DNA of 7,764 nt from Planctomycetaceae bacterium (GTDB taxonomy: Bacteria > Planctomycetota > Planctomycetia > Pirellulales > Thermoguttaceae), in the NCBI GenBank assembly GCA_031274385.1, contig JAISQH010000048.1, positions 1 through 7,764 on the forward strand, in the 5' to 3' direction. Shown here one piece after another: positions 1 through 6,457 of this stretch (position 1 is the first letter of the stretch; the number at the start of each line of letters is the position of its first letter). Below the pieces are notes generated by a model. That model had not been told where the DNA came from, searched no databases, and saw only the letters and a list, made by a program, of their open reading frames with translations. Made by a program: the position numbers and the translations under genes.

Positions 1-855
1 ATGAGAAAATGAAATTGGGAAAACGGGAAAAAGGGACAACTCTACTGTTATTCTTTTATTCTTTACGCTATTCACTATCTTTTAGGTCGAAAATTTTTGA
101 AAAAACTCAAAAATAGTACCGCAAACCGTTCCGTTTTAATTTTTGTTCACTAAAAGGAACATCTCAAAATTCTCCTTGGAACCGGAACACGCTGACCTCC
201 GATAACAAGGAAATACCAACAATCCGGTTTCTTTCAACGTAACAAAAAATTTTAGTAACGAGGTGATTGAAAGTCAATACCGCCGAATGTTTCGTAACTG
301 ATTTATAAATCAATATACAACATATTCGGGGGCAACGAGTTTTTTTTTGTCATTTGGCAAAAAATTATTATCAGGTAAAACGGGCAAAAAGCAAAAAACT
401 GCCCGATTGCCTAAAATATTTTGGTAGTTCCATCTATTCGGACGATTCCGATGAAAACTTAGGAAGACGCACTTGATCTTTGCTTATCCTGATCAAATGA
501 CTTATGATTTTCCGGCTTGGACAGGAAACAGGTTATTGGCTTCATAGTGGGTTTAATCTTGGTGGAAAAATATCGTGGGAGCCGGAAACATAGGAATGGA
601 AACAACAGACATTCAATAGGAAAAATTCAAATGAGAAAATTTCATGGAACAAATGTCCAAATTCCCATTCCTTTATTAGATATTTTATCATTTTCTTGAG
701 AAAAAATCCAGAGGAAAATAATTTTTATTGAAAATTTTTCGGAATTTATACGGAATTGACGGAAAATTTATTTGAAGCGGGGACAAAATACGGGGATTAT
801 TTTGTTTTTTTACTTTTACGATGTAAAATTGTAATTTGTGTATCGTCTAAAACAC
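1..855. other. AT-rich intergenic region without a recognisable gene
   Basis: No open frame here looks like a gene: stops are frequent in all frames, and the only frame of any length (517-699, TTG start) has no Shine-Dalgarno sequence and a low-complexity, family-less translation. A small inverted repeat, CGGGCA at 381-386 with TGCCCG at 400-405 around a 13-nt A-rich loop, could form a weak hairpin; it is followed by mixed sequence, not a clear U-tract, so I do not call it a terminator. No tRNA-like cloverleaf or known riboswitch was recognised. An undescribed small RNA cannot be excluded. Confidence 0.6.
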
Positions 856-883
856 TTGTTTTCTTGACCGTGAAAGATATAAT
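856..883 (+). promoter_or_regulatory. Candidate sigma-70-type promoter for the zinc-ribbon membrane protein gene
   Basis: A perfect TATAAT lies at 878-883, with TTGTTT at 856-861 as a partial -35 match (first three bases of TTGACA) and a 16-bp spacer. Transcription would begin near 890, giving a leader of roughly 115 nt before the GTG start at 1008. The sequence is AT-rich, so a chance match is possible; the -35 is weak and promoter consensus in this lineage is not certain. Confidence 0.4.
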
Positions 884-919
884 AATCACCGTCTGTTTGG
901 GATGGGTTGTTGTGAATTT

Positions 920-943
920 CCGGTTTTGAAGTTTGAAAACCGG
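920..943 (+). promoter_or_regulatory. Perfect 8-bp hairpin in the presumed 5' leader
   Basis: CCGGTTTT at 920-927 pairs perfectly with AAAACCGG at 936-943 around an 8-nt loop. It lies between the candidate promoter and the GTG start of the downstream gene, so it would be in the mRNA leader. No U-tract follows, so it is not an obvious intrinsic terminator. A role in mRNA stability or as a protein-binding site is only inference. Confidence 0.35.
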
Positions 944-994
944 ATTAATCCTTCTGCCGACATTGCCTTTACTGCCAACGAAAAAGCCAACAAA

Positions 995-1000
995 AAGGAG
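995..1000 (+). promoter_or_regulatory. Shine-Dalgarno site that fixes the GTG start at 1008
   Basis: AAGGAG (within AAAAAGGAG, 992-1000) sits 7 nt before the GTG at 1008-1010. This is close to ideal spacing. The longer in-frame candidate TTG at 933 has no such site and lies inside the 920-943 hairpin. The site therefore favours the 210-residue form of the protein. Confidence 0.75.
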
Positions 1001-1007
1001 TTTTTCT

Positions 1008-1640
1008 GTGTCTCAGAAGTATCTTTTGCCATGTTCCTGTGGTTGTTCTCACGAGATTGAAATATCCCAAGCCGGTCAACAGTTGACGTGTTCTTGCGGT
1101 CAAACGCAGCAAGTTCCTTCTTTGCTGAAAATCAGGAGTTTGCCGGTTGCGGAGGAAAAGAAAGCGGACGCAGCCCGTCAACCGAAAAATGAAACCGGTA
1201 AAATGCGGCAAGTTTTTTTTCTGCTCGGAACCATTCTTTTCCTACCTGCCTTGCTTTTTTTTCTTTGGGCATTGCTTTCGTATCCATTGCCGCGTGATGT
1301 TTCCCGAAAACAAGAATTTTTCCGTTTTGGTCAAACGGAATTGTATCAAAATTCAACGCCCATTCCAGATTTTGAACATAATATTCTTTGGTTACGAAAC
1401 GAAGATTTTGACCGGATGAGTCCGATTGAGCTCTATTTTCATTTCAAAATACTCGAACGCGGTCCGAATTTCAGTTATAATTTTCAGGAAAATTATCAGG
1501 CACTCCGCGACGCTTACTCTATTCGTGTTACGGCTGGTGCTGTTCTGGTTTTTCTGGTACTTGCCAGTTTTGTCGCTTCCTTTTTTATGCCGAAACGAGA
1601 TGTTATTGTGACAGGATGGAGCGGAAGCGAATGGAAATAA
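1008..1640 (+). CDS. Zinc-ribbon-like protein with two membrane segments, unknown function
   Basis: This encodes a 210-residue protein that I do not recognise as a named family. From the GTG start, residues 9-31 carry C9-x-C11-G and C28-x-C30-G, followed by VP. This is a short cysteine ribbon of a style I associate with N-termini of many planctomycete proteins; it probably binds zinc, with C13 as an extra cysteine. Residues about 48-68 are charged and hydrophilic. A first hydrophobic segment spans about 69-91 (rich in F and L, ending in a Pro-containing turn), and a second spans about 174-194, followed by a basic tail near K196-R197. The roughly 80-residue stretch between them is polar and aromatic and would form one loop. 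With two spans, both termini lie on the same side, probably the cytoplasm. The gene stands alone: a promoter-like site lies upstream and a repeat module follows about 50 nt after the stop. The frame stays open back to a TTG at 933, but Shine-Dalgarno placement favours GTG at 1008. The function is unknown. Confidence 0.8.
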   Translation: MSQKYLLPCSCGCSHEIEISQAGQQLTCSCGQTQQVPSLLKIRSLPVAEEKKADAARQPKNETGKMRQVFFLLGTILFLPALLFFLWALLSYPLPRDVSRKQEFFRFGQTELYQNSTPIPDFEHNILWLRNEDFDRMSPIELYFHFKILERGPNFSYNFQENYQALRDAYSIRVTAGAVLVFLVLASFVASFFMPKRDVIVTGWSGSEWK

Positions 1641-1691
1641 ATGAGTAGTGAATAGTGAATAGTTTGTTTCTTTTGATTTTTAATTTCCTGT

Positions 1692-1846
1692 ATTATTTCG
1701 TTTTTTGTGGTGGAATGATTTTTGCAGGTATTTCAGAGATTCGCCCCGCAAGGGGCAAGATAAGCCAGCCCACCGCAACGCGGTGGGTTACGATTTTTCC
1801 AGCATCCATCGCCCTGAAAGGGCAGAATAGGAAGAAGATTCTTAAT
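1692..1846 (+). repeat. Hairpin-rich 3' module, left copy, first part
   Basis: The module starts about 50 nt after the stop of the zinc-ribbon gene with ATTATTTCGTTTTTTGTG, the same string that begins the module 3' of the helicase gene (5995). It carries three perfect short hairpins: GCCCCGCAAGGGGC (1743-1756), CCCACCGCAACGCGGTGGG (1769-1787, 8-bp stem with AAC loop) and GCCCTGAAAGGGC (1811-1823). The right copy has the same set, some duplicated or decayed. After 1846 the left copy is interrupted by an inserted element and resumes at 2461. None of the hairpins is followed by a U-tract, so they are not typical intrinsic terminators. Similar short palindromes occur in intergenic DNA of several phyla, from my general knowledge; their function is not established. 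Confidence 0.7.
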
Positions 1847-1952
1847 AACGGTCTATTTTGTTTTTTAATGTTTCGTACAAAGTAATCATGCGCCAATAAA
1901 CTTACTTTTTTTGTTTTGAGATACTCGTACCCATTCATTTTTATTTTTCCTT

Positions 1953-2010
1953 AGTCGCGCAGCGACGACATGATGCATAACCGGCGGTGTAGCGCAGCGC
2001 AACCGCCGGA
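1953..2010 (+). repeat. REP-like 58-bp unit, copy A (left arm of the large palindrome)
   Basis: The unit has two hairpins. GTCGCGCAGCGAC is a perfect 5-bp stem with a GCA loop. CCGGCGGT ... ACCGCCGG (from 1981) is an 8-bp stem closing over an inner GCG-CAG-CGC hairpin. The link between them contains ATGCATAACC. The unit recurs inverted at 2149-2207 and at 6725-6782. A half unit (first hairpin only) is at 2030-2055 and, inverted, at 2102-2127, pairing at 24 of 26 positions. The GC-rich sequence stands out from AT-rich surroundings, as REP elements do. No REP-associated tyrosine transposase is visible in the window. Confidence 0.75.
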
Positions 2011-2148
2011 CAATCGCCCCCAACAACCAAAGTCGCGCAGCGACGAGATTATCGATATTATTGAGTAAAATCTCTTTCATCTCATTCCCTAAACTCCATT
2101 TTTGATAATGTCGTCGCTGCGCGACTTGGTCGTGGTGGTGGGACACGA

Positions 2149-2207
2149 TCCGGCGGTTGCGCTGCGCTACACCGCCGGTTATGCATTATTACGTCGCTAG
2201 CGCGACT
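2149..2207 (-). repeat. REP-like unit, copy B (right arm of the large palindrome)
   Basis: This is the reverse complement of copy A. The first 39 bases match copy A exactly. The rest differs at a few positions (TATTA in place of CATGT) and has one extra base in the terminal hairpin (CGCTAGCG). With copy A and the two half units it forms an imperfect palindrome of about 255 bp centred on roughly 46 unpaired nt (2056-2101). Transcribed from either strand this would fold into one long hairpin; as DNA it could extrude as a cruciform. Confidence 0.75.
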
Positions 2208-2314
2208 AAAATCAATTTTACTTTACTGTTCAATCATTTGATCAATTGGTTGATTAAAAAGATCAAAACCAAGAAGCAAAATCGAAAGTATAAAAAGTAT
2301 TACATCGTTACAAT

Positions 2315-2343
2315 TTGACATATAATAGCATTTTAGGTAATAT
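2315..2343 (+). promoter_or_regulatory. Possible outward promoter at the right end of the 477-bp element
   Basis: A consensus TTGACA (2315-2320) is followed after 17 bp by TAATAT (2338-2343, four of six consensus bases), pointing toward the helicase gene whose start is about 320 nt downstream. The -10 overlaps the terminal inverted repeat. If active, the inserted element would supply transcription to its neighbour. AT-richness makes chance matches likely, and a TATAAT abuts the TTGACA with no spacer, so this is a weak call. Confidence 0.25.
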
Positions 2344-2460
2344 TATTGGCGCATGATGCCAAAGGCGCAAAGAACACGAAGGTTTTGATTCTAAACGGAT
2401 CGATTTTCTTTGCGTCTTTGCGCGCAATCCTTAAAAAATAAAATAGACAGTTAAGATTCT

Positions 2461-2535
2461 TAATATATCAGTGAAAATTGGCAACGCGGTAGTCAAACAA
2501 ACCTTATTTACAACCATATTTTCTTACACAAACAA
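2461..2535 (+). repeat. 3' module, left copy, resumed after the nested insertions
   Basis: TAATATATCAGTGAAA (2461-2476) and, after 22 nt, AAACCTTATTTACAACC (2499-2515) match the right-hand module exactly at 6169-6184 and 6208-6224 (spacing there 23 nt). The following 20 bases match at about 16 positions. In the right-hand copy this block follows the GCCCTGAAAGGGC hairpin after 18 nt. Here the corresponding distance becomes 19 nt once the inserted elements and one copy of the 13-bp direct repeat are removed. Confidence 0.7.
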
Positions 2536-2557
2536 TTCCGTAAAAAATTATATAAAC

Positions 2558-2572
2558 AACTCCGTAGGAGTT
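2558..2572 (+). repeat. Short palindrome AACTCCGTAGGAGTT upstream of the helicase
   Basis: AACTCC (2558-2563) pairs with GGAGTT (2567-2572) around GTA. The partial matches AATTCCG (2534-2540) and AACTCCG (2583-2589) flank it, so it appears to be part of a small decayed repeat. It lies about 90 nt before the helicase start. A regulatory role is not demonstrated. Confidence 0.4.
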
Positions 2573-2661
2573 TAATTTGGATAACTCCGTGCCAGATTGC
2601 GCAACACGGGTGTGACTTCACGTACATTTCGTTACATAAATCCTTTAACAAAATCGAGACA

Positions 2662-5600
2662 TTGTCTAATATTATTATTCGAGCGTCAGCGGGTTCGGGC
2701 AAGACGTTCCGGCTGAGTAATCAATTTCTTCAAATCGTTTTTCAAGGTCATCCGGTTGACACGATTCTTGCGTCGACATTTACCCGGAAGGCTGCTGGCG
2801 AGATTTTAGACCGAATTCTCCAGCGTCTTGCCGACGCAGCCGCCGATCCCCAAAAACACCGCGAACTCGCTCAATTTCTCAAATTGCCCGATAATCTTCC
2901 CAAAATCCTCTGCGGACTGGCACGGAATCTTTATCGGTTACGAATTTGTACGCTGGATTCGTTTTTCAACAAAATTGCTTCGACATTCGCGTTGGAACTC
3001 GGTTTGCCGCCCGGTTGGGCAATTCTGGAAGAGACCGATTTTACTCGTTATCTTGGTGAAGCAGTTCGAAACGTTTTGAGCGAATCCAACCGGAATGACG
3101 CCGGAAAATTAATGAATCTGTTGCAAAAAGGCGAGCAAGACCGGAACGTTACACGGGAACTCTTTGATCTGGCGTCTGAGTTATTGCCCATCGTTCGGGA
3201 AAGTACGCCGGAAAATTGGAACCACGAACATCTGCTACAAAAAGAGCTGGACGATTCAGAATTGCAACAAATTCTCGAACGGTTTGGTGATGCAGAAATT
3301 CCTAAGAACAAAGACGGTACCAAACCCAAACGATTTGATCAGGCACGGGAAAAAATCCGCACTCTGGCTTGGAACGAAGAATGGAAGTCGGTTTTAGAAC
3401 AACAATTGATTAAAAATGTTGTTGCCGGTGAATTTAAGTTCGATAAAAAAGAGATCGGCGGCGAATTACTCCGTTGTCTTCTTGAGTTAGTGAAACAGGC
3501 AAAAGCGATTCAGATTAACAAGTTTGTTGGGCAAACCAAAGCAACCCGGCAACTTCTCGATCTTATTGTCAAGGCTTATGACGAAATTTTGTTTCAGAAA
3601 CGCGGGTTTCGGTTTGATGATGTGACGGAACGGCTTGGTCGTAACGATTTTTCCCCGACACTTGATTCTCTGGCACATCGGATGGATGCCCGAACCGATC
3701 ATCTGCTTCTTGATGAGTTTCAGGATACGTCAATGCCGCAATGGAAAGTGATCCGTTCTTTTGCCGAAGAAACATCGACGAAAAAGAATGGTTCGTTTTT
3801 TTGTGTCGGTGATGTCAAGCAGGCGATTTACGCATGGCGCGGCGGAGTCGCCGGAATTTTTGATACAATTCAGGAAACCGTCGGCAATGCCGTACAGGAA
3901 TCACTCAATGCCAGTTTCCGAAGCAGTCCGGTTATTATTGAAACAGTTAATCAGTTATTCGGAACCATCGCTTCGAATGACGCTTTATCGAAACACAGCG
4001 AAGCCGCTCAAACATGGAATGCCCGGTTTGAACAGCACGAAGCGGCTAAAAAGGAATTGCCCGGTTATTGCGTTCTTGAAACCGCTCCGTCTGCCGGTAA
4101 TTCTGAAACAACAGATTCTGAAACAGAAGACGAACAGGATGATGACAAAATATTTGTACAATATACAGTGGATCGGATTGCCGGTTTGTACCGAACCCGA
4201 CCGGGAGCATCAATCGGTGTTTTGGTTTCCCGCAACAAAAAAATCGCGCCGCTGATTGCCGGATTGAAGCGGCAAGGCATCGAAGCCAGTGAAGAGGGCG
4301 GGAATCCGTTGACGGATTCGGCGGCGGTTCTACATATTTTGTCGGCAATGACCATCGCGGATCATCCCGGCGACAAAATTGCACGGTTTCATCTGGCAAA
4401 AGGTCCTTTGGCTGAAATCCTGCAACTGACCGATTATCGCAACAATTATCAGGCGGTCAATTGTTCGTTACGTTTACGACAGGAATTAATAAACGATGGC
4501 TACGGTCTTGTTGTGGAACGTCTTGCGGAACAACTGGCGGCTTCGTGCAATCCGCGTGAATTTCAACGTCTCGAAAAATTGACGGAACTTGCCCGCCGGT
4601 TTCAGGAAACCGCGTCCGGTGTTCGAACGGATCGTTTTATCAAAATGGTTCATGCAACAAAAATCGAAAGTCCAACCGCTTCGCCTATCCGAATCATGAC
4701 TGTTCATAAAGCCAAAGGGCTTGAATTTGATCTTGTCGTGTTACCTGATCTTGATGTTGAACTGGTTCGCAAAACGCCTCGAATTATTGTTGCGCGAAAA
4801 ACTCCGACATCGCCGATTGATTTTGTGATTCGTTATGTTGGTCAGGAGTTACAGCCGCTTCTTCCGAAAGAATATCAGGCAGCCTTTGAAAAACGGATTC
4901 AAAATGAAGTGGAAGAATCGCTTTCGTTGCTTTATGTTGCGGTAACTCGTGCAAAACACGAATTAGTGATGATTGTTCCGCCGCTGCGTCCAACGGCTTT
5001 AACAAAGTTGAAAAACGGCGAGCCGACTTTTTCGGTAACATTTTCCGGTATTCTGCGTGCCGGTCTCGGACCGCGTCAAGCGGATTCGGAGCCGGAGATT
5101 TTGTTTCAAACCGGTTCTAAAAATTGGTTCAAAAAATCCGCAACGCCGCCGCAACCGGTTGCCAAACCGGATTGGCTGGATTGTTCTTTGGAAAAACCAC
5201 CGGCTCAATTGCGTCGAAATCTTCTGCGGGTTTCGCCGTCGGGTCTTGAAAATCATCAAAAACCGAACTCAGATCAACCAATAAATCAAACAATAAATCA
5301 AACAATAAATCAAAATCAATCAACCGACCAACCAACTCCGGTTGTTCCTGCTGTTTCCGGTTCTTTTGGGCGTAATCGTGATGACGCTTTACTTTGGGGG
5401 ACGGCAATGCACACTTGTTTCGAAAACGGGTTGCGCAAGAATCCTTGGCTGGATCAGGGAAAACCGGAAACCGAATTTTTATTACAATTGATCAGGTCAG
5501 CAACCATAGGAAAAAAAGGAAACATCAATCCGCAAGCGGTTGTTGATGAGTTTTTGAAATCTTGTGACAAACCGAATATTCGTAAAACATTATCGTTATC

Positions 5601-5937
5601 GAATTATGTTGCGAAAAACCGAACGGTTGAAGTGGAACATGAACGCCGTTTTATTGTTCGGTGTGATGATCACCGATTGCTTTGTGCTTCGATTGATCGT
5701 TTGGTTATTCTTCGGGAAGGGGGCAAAGTTATTGGTTTGGAAATTATCGATTACAAAACAGATTATTGCGGCGCAAACCGAGATATTGCGGAATTTATTG
5801 CGGAGCGTCTGGCGGTGTACACACCGCAACTGGAAGCGTACCGTGAAGGCATGTCGCGGCTTTATCGAATCAACCCTTCCGCCATTTCAGCAAAATTACT
5901 CTTCATCGAAATCGACCGCGTCTGGAAACTTAGTTAA
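2662..5937 (+). CDS. AddA/RecB-type UvrD helicase with C-terminal PD-(D/E)XK nuclease
   Basis: This is a 1091-residue double-strand-break end-processing enzyme by family. All superfamily-1A helicase motifs are intact: Walker A ASAGSGKT (8-15), Ia with STFTRKAAGEI (about 38-48), Walker B DEFQDT (351-356), III VGDVKQAIYAWRGG (382-395), IV with NASFRSSP (416-423), V TVHKAKGLEFD (680-690) and VI LLYVAVTRAK (756-765). The C-terminus has RecB-like nuclease motifs: WGTAMH (912-917), D1012 in SIDRLV, D1030 and K1032 in IIDYKTD, and Q1056/Y1060 in QLEAY. An acidic stretch near 480-495 and an Asn/Gln-rich linker at about 870-892 separate blocks. The TTG at 2662 puts Walker A at residue 8, as is usual for the family; no ATG and no good Shine-Dalgarno is seen, so translation may be weak. 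It is somewhat shorter than Bacillus AddA (about 1230) and E. coli RecB (1180). The usual AddB-like partner is not in the window, so the addA symbol is withheld. ATP-driven unwinding and resection for RecA loading are inferred from the family. Confidence 0.93.
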   Translation: MSNIIIRASAGSGKTFRLSNQFLQIVFQGHPVDTILASTFTRKAAGEILDRILQRLADAAADPQKHRELAQFLKLPDNLPKILCGLARNLYRLRICTLDSFFNKIASTFALELGLPPGWAILEETDFTRYLGEAVRNVLSESNRNDAGKLMNLLQKGEQDRNVTRELFDLASELLPIVRESTPENWNHEHLLQKELDDSELQQILERFGDAEIPKNKDGTKPKRFDQAREKIRTLAWNEEWKSVLEQQLIKNVVAGEFKFDKKEIGGELLRCLLELVKQAKAIQINKFVGQTKATRQLLDLIVKAYDEILFQKRGFRFDDVTERLGRNDFSPTLDSLAHRMDARTDHLLLDEFQDTSMPQWKVIRSFAEETSTKKNGSFFCVGDVKQAIYAWRGGVAGIFDTIQETVGNAVQESLNASFRSSPVIIETVNQLFGTIASNDALSKHSEAAQTWNARFEQHEAAKKELPGYCVLETAPSAGNSETTDSETEDEQDDDKIFVQYTVDRIAGLYRTRPGASIGVLVSRNKKIAPLIAGLKRQGIEASEEGGNPLTDSAAVLHILSAMTIADHPGDKIARFHLAKGPLAEILQLTDYRNNYQAVNCSLRLRQELINDGYGLVVERLAEQLAASCNPREFQRLEKLTELARRFQETASGVRTDRFIKMVHATKIESPTASPIRIMTVHKAKGLEFDLVVLPDLDVELVRKTPRIIVARKTPTSPIDFVIRYVGQELQPLLPKEYQAAFEKRIQNEVEESLSLLYVAVTRAKHELVMIVPPLRPTALTKLKNGEPTFSVTFSGILRAGLGPRQADSEPEILFQTGSKNWFKKSATPPQPVAKPDWLDCSLEKPPAQLRRNLLRVSPSGLENHQKPNSDQPINQTINQTINQNQSTDQPTPVVPAVSGSFGRNRDDALLWGTAMHTCFENGLRKNPWLDQGKPETEFLLQLIRSATIGKKGNINPQAVVDEFLKSCDKPNIRKTLSLSNYVAKNRTVEVEHERRFIVRCDDHRLLCASIDRLVILREGGKVIGLEIIDYKTDYCGANRDIAEFIAERLAVYTPQLEAYREGMSRLYRINPSAISAKLLFIEIDRVWKLS
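5281..5316 (+). repeat. 12-bp in-frame tandem repeat in the helicase-nuclease linker
   Basis: ATAAATCAAACA occurs at 5281-5292 and again at 5293-5304, with a third imperfect unit at 5305-5316; a degenerate continuation (AATCAATCAACC) follows. The repeat encodes I-N-Q-T units at residues 874-885 within an Asn/Gln-rich stretch between the helicase core and the nuclease domain. The unit is a multiple of three, so copy-number change would keep the frame and only alter linker length. Confidence 0.8.
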
Positions 5938-5994
5938 AGTAACATAAAATAAGATAAATGAAATAAACGAAATAAAAATCCTTCAATTTTTCTA

Positions 5995-6245
5995 ATTATT
6001 TCGTTTTTTGTGTGGAAAAGGAATGTTCATTTTTTGTAGTTTTTTTGTCCCGCAAGTGGCAAAATATCCCAGCCCTGAAAGGGCGTGATAACCCAGCCCA
6101 CCGCAACGCGGTGGGGCTGGGAATCCCCATCAACAACGCCCTGAAAGGGCAATATAAAATAATAACTGTAATATATCAGTGAAATACCTCAACACTGTAG
6201 AAAAAATAAACCTTATTTACAACCTTATTTTTTTACAAAAACAAC
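5995..6245 (+). repeat. Hairpin-rich 3' module, right copy (uninterrupted)
   Basis: The module begins 58 nt after the helicase stop with ATTATTTCGTTTTTTGTG. It contains a decayed CCCGCAAGTGG hairpin (about 6049-6059), GCCCTGAAAGGGC (6072-6084), the CCCACCGCAACGCGGTGGG palindrome inside a longer CCCAGCC/GGCTGGG stem (6092-6121), and a second GCCCTGAAAGGGC (6138-6150). After 18 nt come TAATATATCAGTGAAA (6169-6184) and AAACCTTATTTACAACC (6208-6224). It is the empty-site version of the left module. Its stems could shield the 3' end of the helicase mRNA, but they lack U-tracts and this is inference. Confidence 0.7.
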
Positions 6246-6387
6246 CTTAGTAGCCCGTGAATCCCCCACAAACATAACCTTATTACCTTATTTTAATTGT
6301 GTAACCTAATAAAGTCATAAGGTAATAAGGTAGATATTTTTTTATTGTCAATGGCTACTAAGGTTGTTTTGTTAGGAAAAATAAGGT
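6222..6387. repeat. Nested inverted repeat of about 166 bp
   Basis: The outer arms share AAAACAACCTTAGTAGCC (6238-6255) with its exact reverse complement (6353-6370), and the pairing continues imperfectly to 6222 and 6387. Inside, ACCTTATTACCTTAT (6277-6291) pairs exactly with 6317-6331. The left outer arm overlaps the tail of the 3' module, and the right arm (to about 6394) is an inverted partial copy of that tail, containing AAATAAGGTTTGTTT. It looks like a further inverted-repeat element or an inverted duplication of the module end. No coding capacity is seen. Confidence 0.6.
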
Positions 6388-6457
6388 TTGTTTAAAACGG
6401 ATATTTCGATGATAGATTACCAATTAGATAAGGTAGGTCAAATAATTTTTCGTAACT

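Larger units (their letters stand above)
1883..2359. mobile_element. 477-bp non-coding element with inverted-repeat ends, nested in the 116-bp element
   Basis: The left end contains ATCATGCGCCAATAA (1885-1899) and the right end its exact reverse complement (2343-2357); the match extends to 19 of 21 positions (1885-1905 with 2337-2357). The pentamer CAAAG lies directly outside both ends (1878-1882 and 2360-2364). At the other copy of the host repeat the same site reads CAAAG only once (6485-6489), with matching sequence on both sides, so that copy is an empty site. Inside is a 255-bp imperfect palindrome (1953-2207). The only open frames are short shadows of the repeats, so no transposase is encoded. 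The outermost two bases at each end do not pair, so the exact borders are uncertain by a few bases. Confidence 0.65.
1848..2452. mobile_element. Small inverted-repeat element (MITE-like, about 116 bp) interrupted by a second element
   Basis: The ends are inverted repeats: GTCTATTTTGTTTTTTAA (1851-1868) against TTAAAAAATAAAATAGAC (2431-2448), 17 of 18 positions pairing, extending to about 20 of 22. A 13-bp direct repeat AAGATTCTTAATA lies on both sides (1835-1847 and 2453-2465), consistent with a target duplication. When the 482 bp of the nested insert and its duplication are removed, 116 bp remain between the outer ends. A second copy at 6458-6577 is 120 bp and shares the interior, including GAACACGAAGG and GATTCTAAACGGAT. 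The element has no coding capacity, so any movement would need a transposase supplied elsewhere. Thirteen bases is long for a target duplication, so part of that match may be coincidental. Confidence 0.6.

Noticed and set aside
517..699. Open frame of 60 codons on the + strand
   Set aside because: TTG start without a Shine-Dalgarno sequence, a translation with no recognisable motif, and location in AT-rich non-coding DNA; the length is expected by chance.
1886..2146. Open frame of 86 codons on the - strand
   Set aside because: It reads through the REP-like palindrome; its Arg/Ala/His-rich translation is a by-product of the repeat sequence.
1740..2210. CRISPR array
   Set aside because: The repeats are palindromic, inverted relative to each other and of several different kinds; there are no regularly spaced direct repeats with unique spacers and no cas genes.
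2315..2326. TTGACA followed immediately by TATAAT
   Set aside because: Both hexamers are perfect but have zero spacer, so they cannot act together as -35 and -10.
6072..6150. GC-rich hairpins after the helicase gene as intrinsic terminators
   Set aside because: The stems are not followed by U-tracts and the same set occurs as a module elsewhere; treated as repeats.
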